Positions 61,107 to 61,305 of a stretch of DNA of 61,305 bases are shown in pieces. Made by a program: the position numbers and the translations under genes. The DNA is from Acidobacteriaceae bacterium (GTDB lineage Bacteria; Acidobacteriota; Terriglobia; Terriglobales; Acidobacteriaceae). The stretch's first letter is position 1. Each line of letters opens with the position of its first letter. Location: assembly GCA_003138975.1 (NCBI GenBank), contig PLHQ01000023.1:1-61305 (forward strand), given 5' to 3'. The notes under the pieces were generated by a model that was given only the letters and a program-made list of their open reading frames with translations, had not been told where the DNA came from and did no database searches.

Positions 61107-61305
61107 AGCATGAGACACGTAAAGCGACGCGCCACGTCAACCAGAACGAAGGGTTGATTTTCGAGAAGTCTTCAGCCGGCAAGGCGGCTTGGAAGCTGCC
61201 GCCGCTCGACGTGCCGGAAGTGGATCCGTCTGCGCTGCTGGGCGCCGCTGCGAGAGGAGACTTGGGAAACATGCCCGAAGTGAGCGAGATCGAAATCATC
61301 CGCCA
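61103..61305 (+). CDS. gcvPB: Glycine decarboxylase subunit 2 (partial, cut by window end)
   Basis: The first 67 codons: [20 protein letters not shown] and LDVPEVDP, a typical gcvPB N-terminus. ATG 61103 overlaps the gcvPA stop (ATGA) and follows a GGAGG site. The PLP-binding lysine region lies beyond the window. With gcvPA it decarboxylates glycine and hands the aminomethyl group to GcvH. Confidence 0.93.
   Translation, partial: MKHETRKATRHVNQNEGLIFEKSSAGKAAWKLPPLDVPEVDPSALLGAAARGDLGNMPEVSEIEIIR

Noticed and set aside
1-61305. CRISPR arrays, integrases, transposases or prophage genes
   Set aside because: No regularly spaced long repeats, no transposase or phage protein motifs and no tRNA-linked integration site were seen.

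Overview
The window looks like chromosome of an Acidobacteriota bacterium (class Terriglobia is my best guess). The basis is GC-rich coding DNA, a Ser/Thr kinase with a C-terminal TPR region, a FecR protein upstream of mreBCD-mrdA-rodA, a dcw start of mraZ-rsmH-ftsL-ftsI with a PASTA-bearing FtsI, a split glycine decarboxylase, and many short palindromic and tandem repeats between genes. This is inference from gene families; no rRNA or tRNA gene is present to confirm it. I see no prophage, insertion sequence, CRISPR array or integrase.

Layout. 0-10.9 kb: metabolic genes on the plus strand (truA, an aldehyde dehydrogenase with a Dph6-like ATPase, an isopropylmalate/homocitrate-synthase-like enzyme, a PanE-like reductase, an M20 peptidase and a secreted amidohydrolase), plus a minus-strand cupin and a frameshifted sulfotransferase. 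11-19 kb: HtrA protease, a secreted peptidoglycan-binding-like protein, a CpsB-like PHP phosphatase (minus), a second aldehyde dehydrogenase, a TonB-like protein, an aminotransferase and a duplicated-domain secreted protein. 19-26.4 kb: minus-strand kinase, M3 peptidase and GT39-type glycosyltransferase. 26.6-37.7 kb: FecR protein, the rod-shape operon mreB-mreC-mreD-mrdA-rodA, then an RNase E/G whose S1 domain holds a large disordered insertion. 37.8-47.1 kb: hypothetical protein, purU, a DUF1801 protein and two tandem phytoene-desaturase-like flavoproteins (minus), a divergent GcvT-family aminomethyltransferase, and an APC permease. 47.4-52.8 kb: accessory stretch with BON protein, M24 peptidase, a CPXCG zinc protein, YbjQ, two decayed genes, a membrane protein and a cyanophycinase-like peptidase. 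53-57.8 kb: the start of the dcw cluster with a MraZ operator and a small translationally coupled ORF. 58-61.3 kb: glycine cleavage genes gcvT-gcvH-gcvPA-gcvPB (last one cut by the window edge).

How genes work together. MreBCD, PBP2 and RodA form the elongation machinery and FtsL/FtsI the division machinery. PurU, the GcvT-like protein and the two flavoproteins may form a one-carbon or demethylation module (inference), and GcvT/H/PA/PB form the glycine cleavage system.

The most unusual signal is a family of degenerate 7-bp tandem repeats. They occur as inverted arms that fill whole gaps between consecutive genes, often overlapping the upstream stop codon and ending at the next start codon (mreB/mreC, mreD/mrdA, mrdA/rodA, gcvH/gcvPA and others). 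The arm sequence differs from site to site while the heptamer period is kept.
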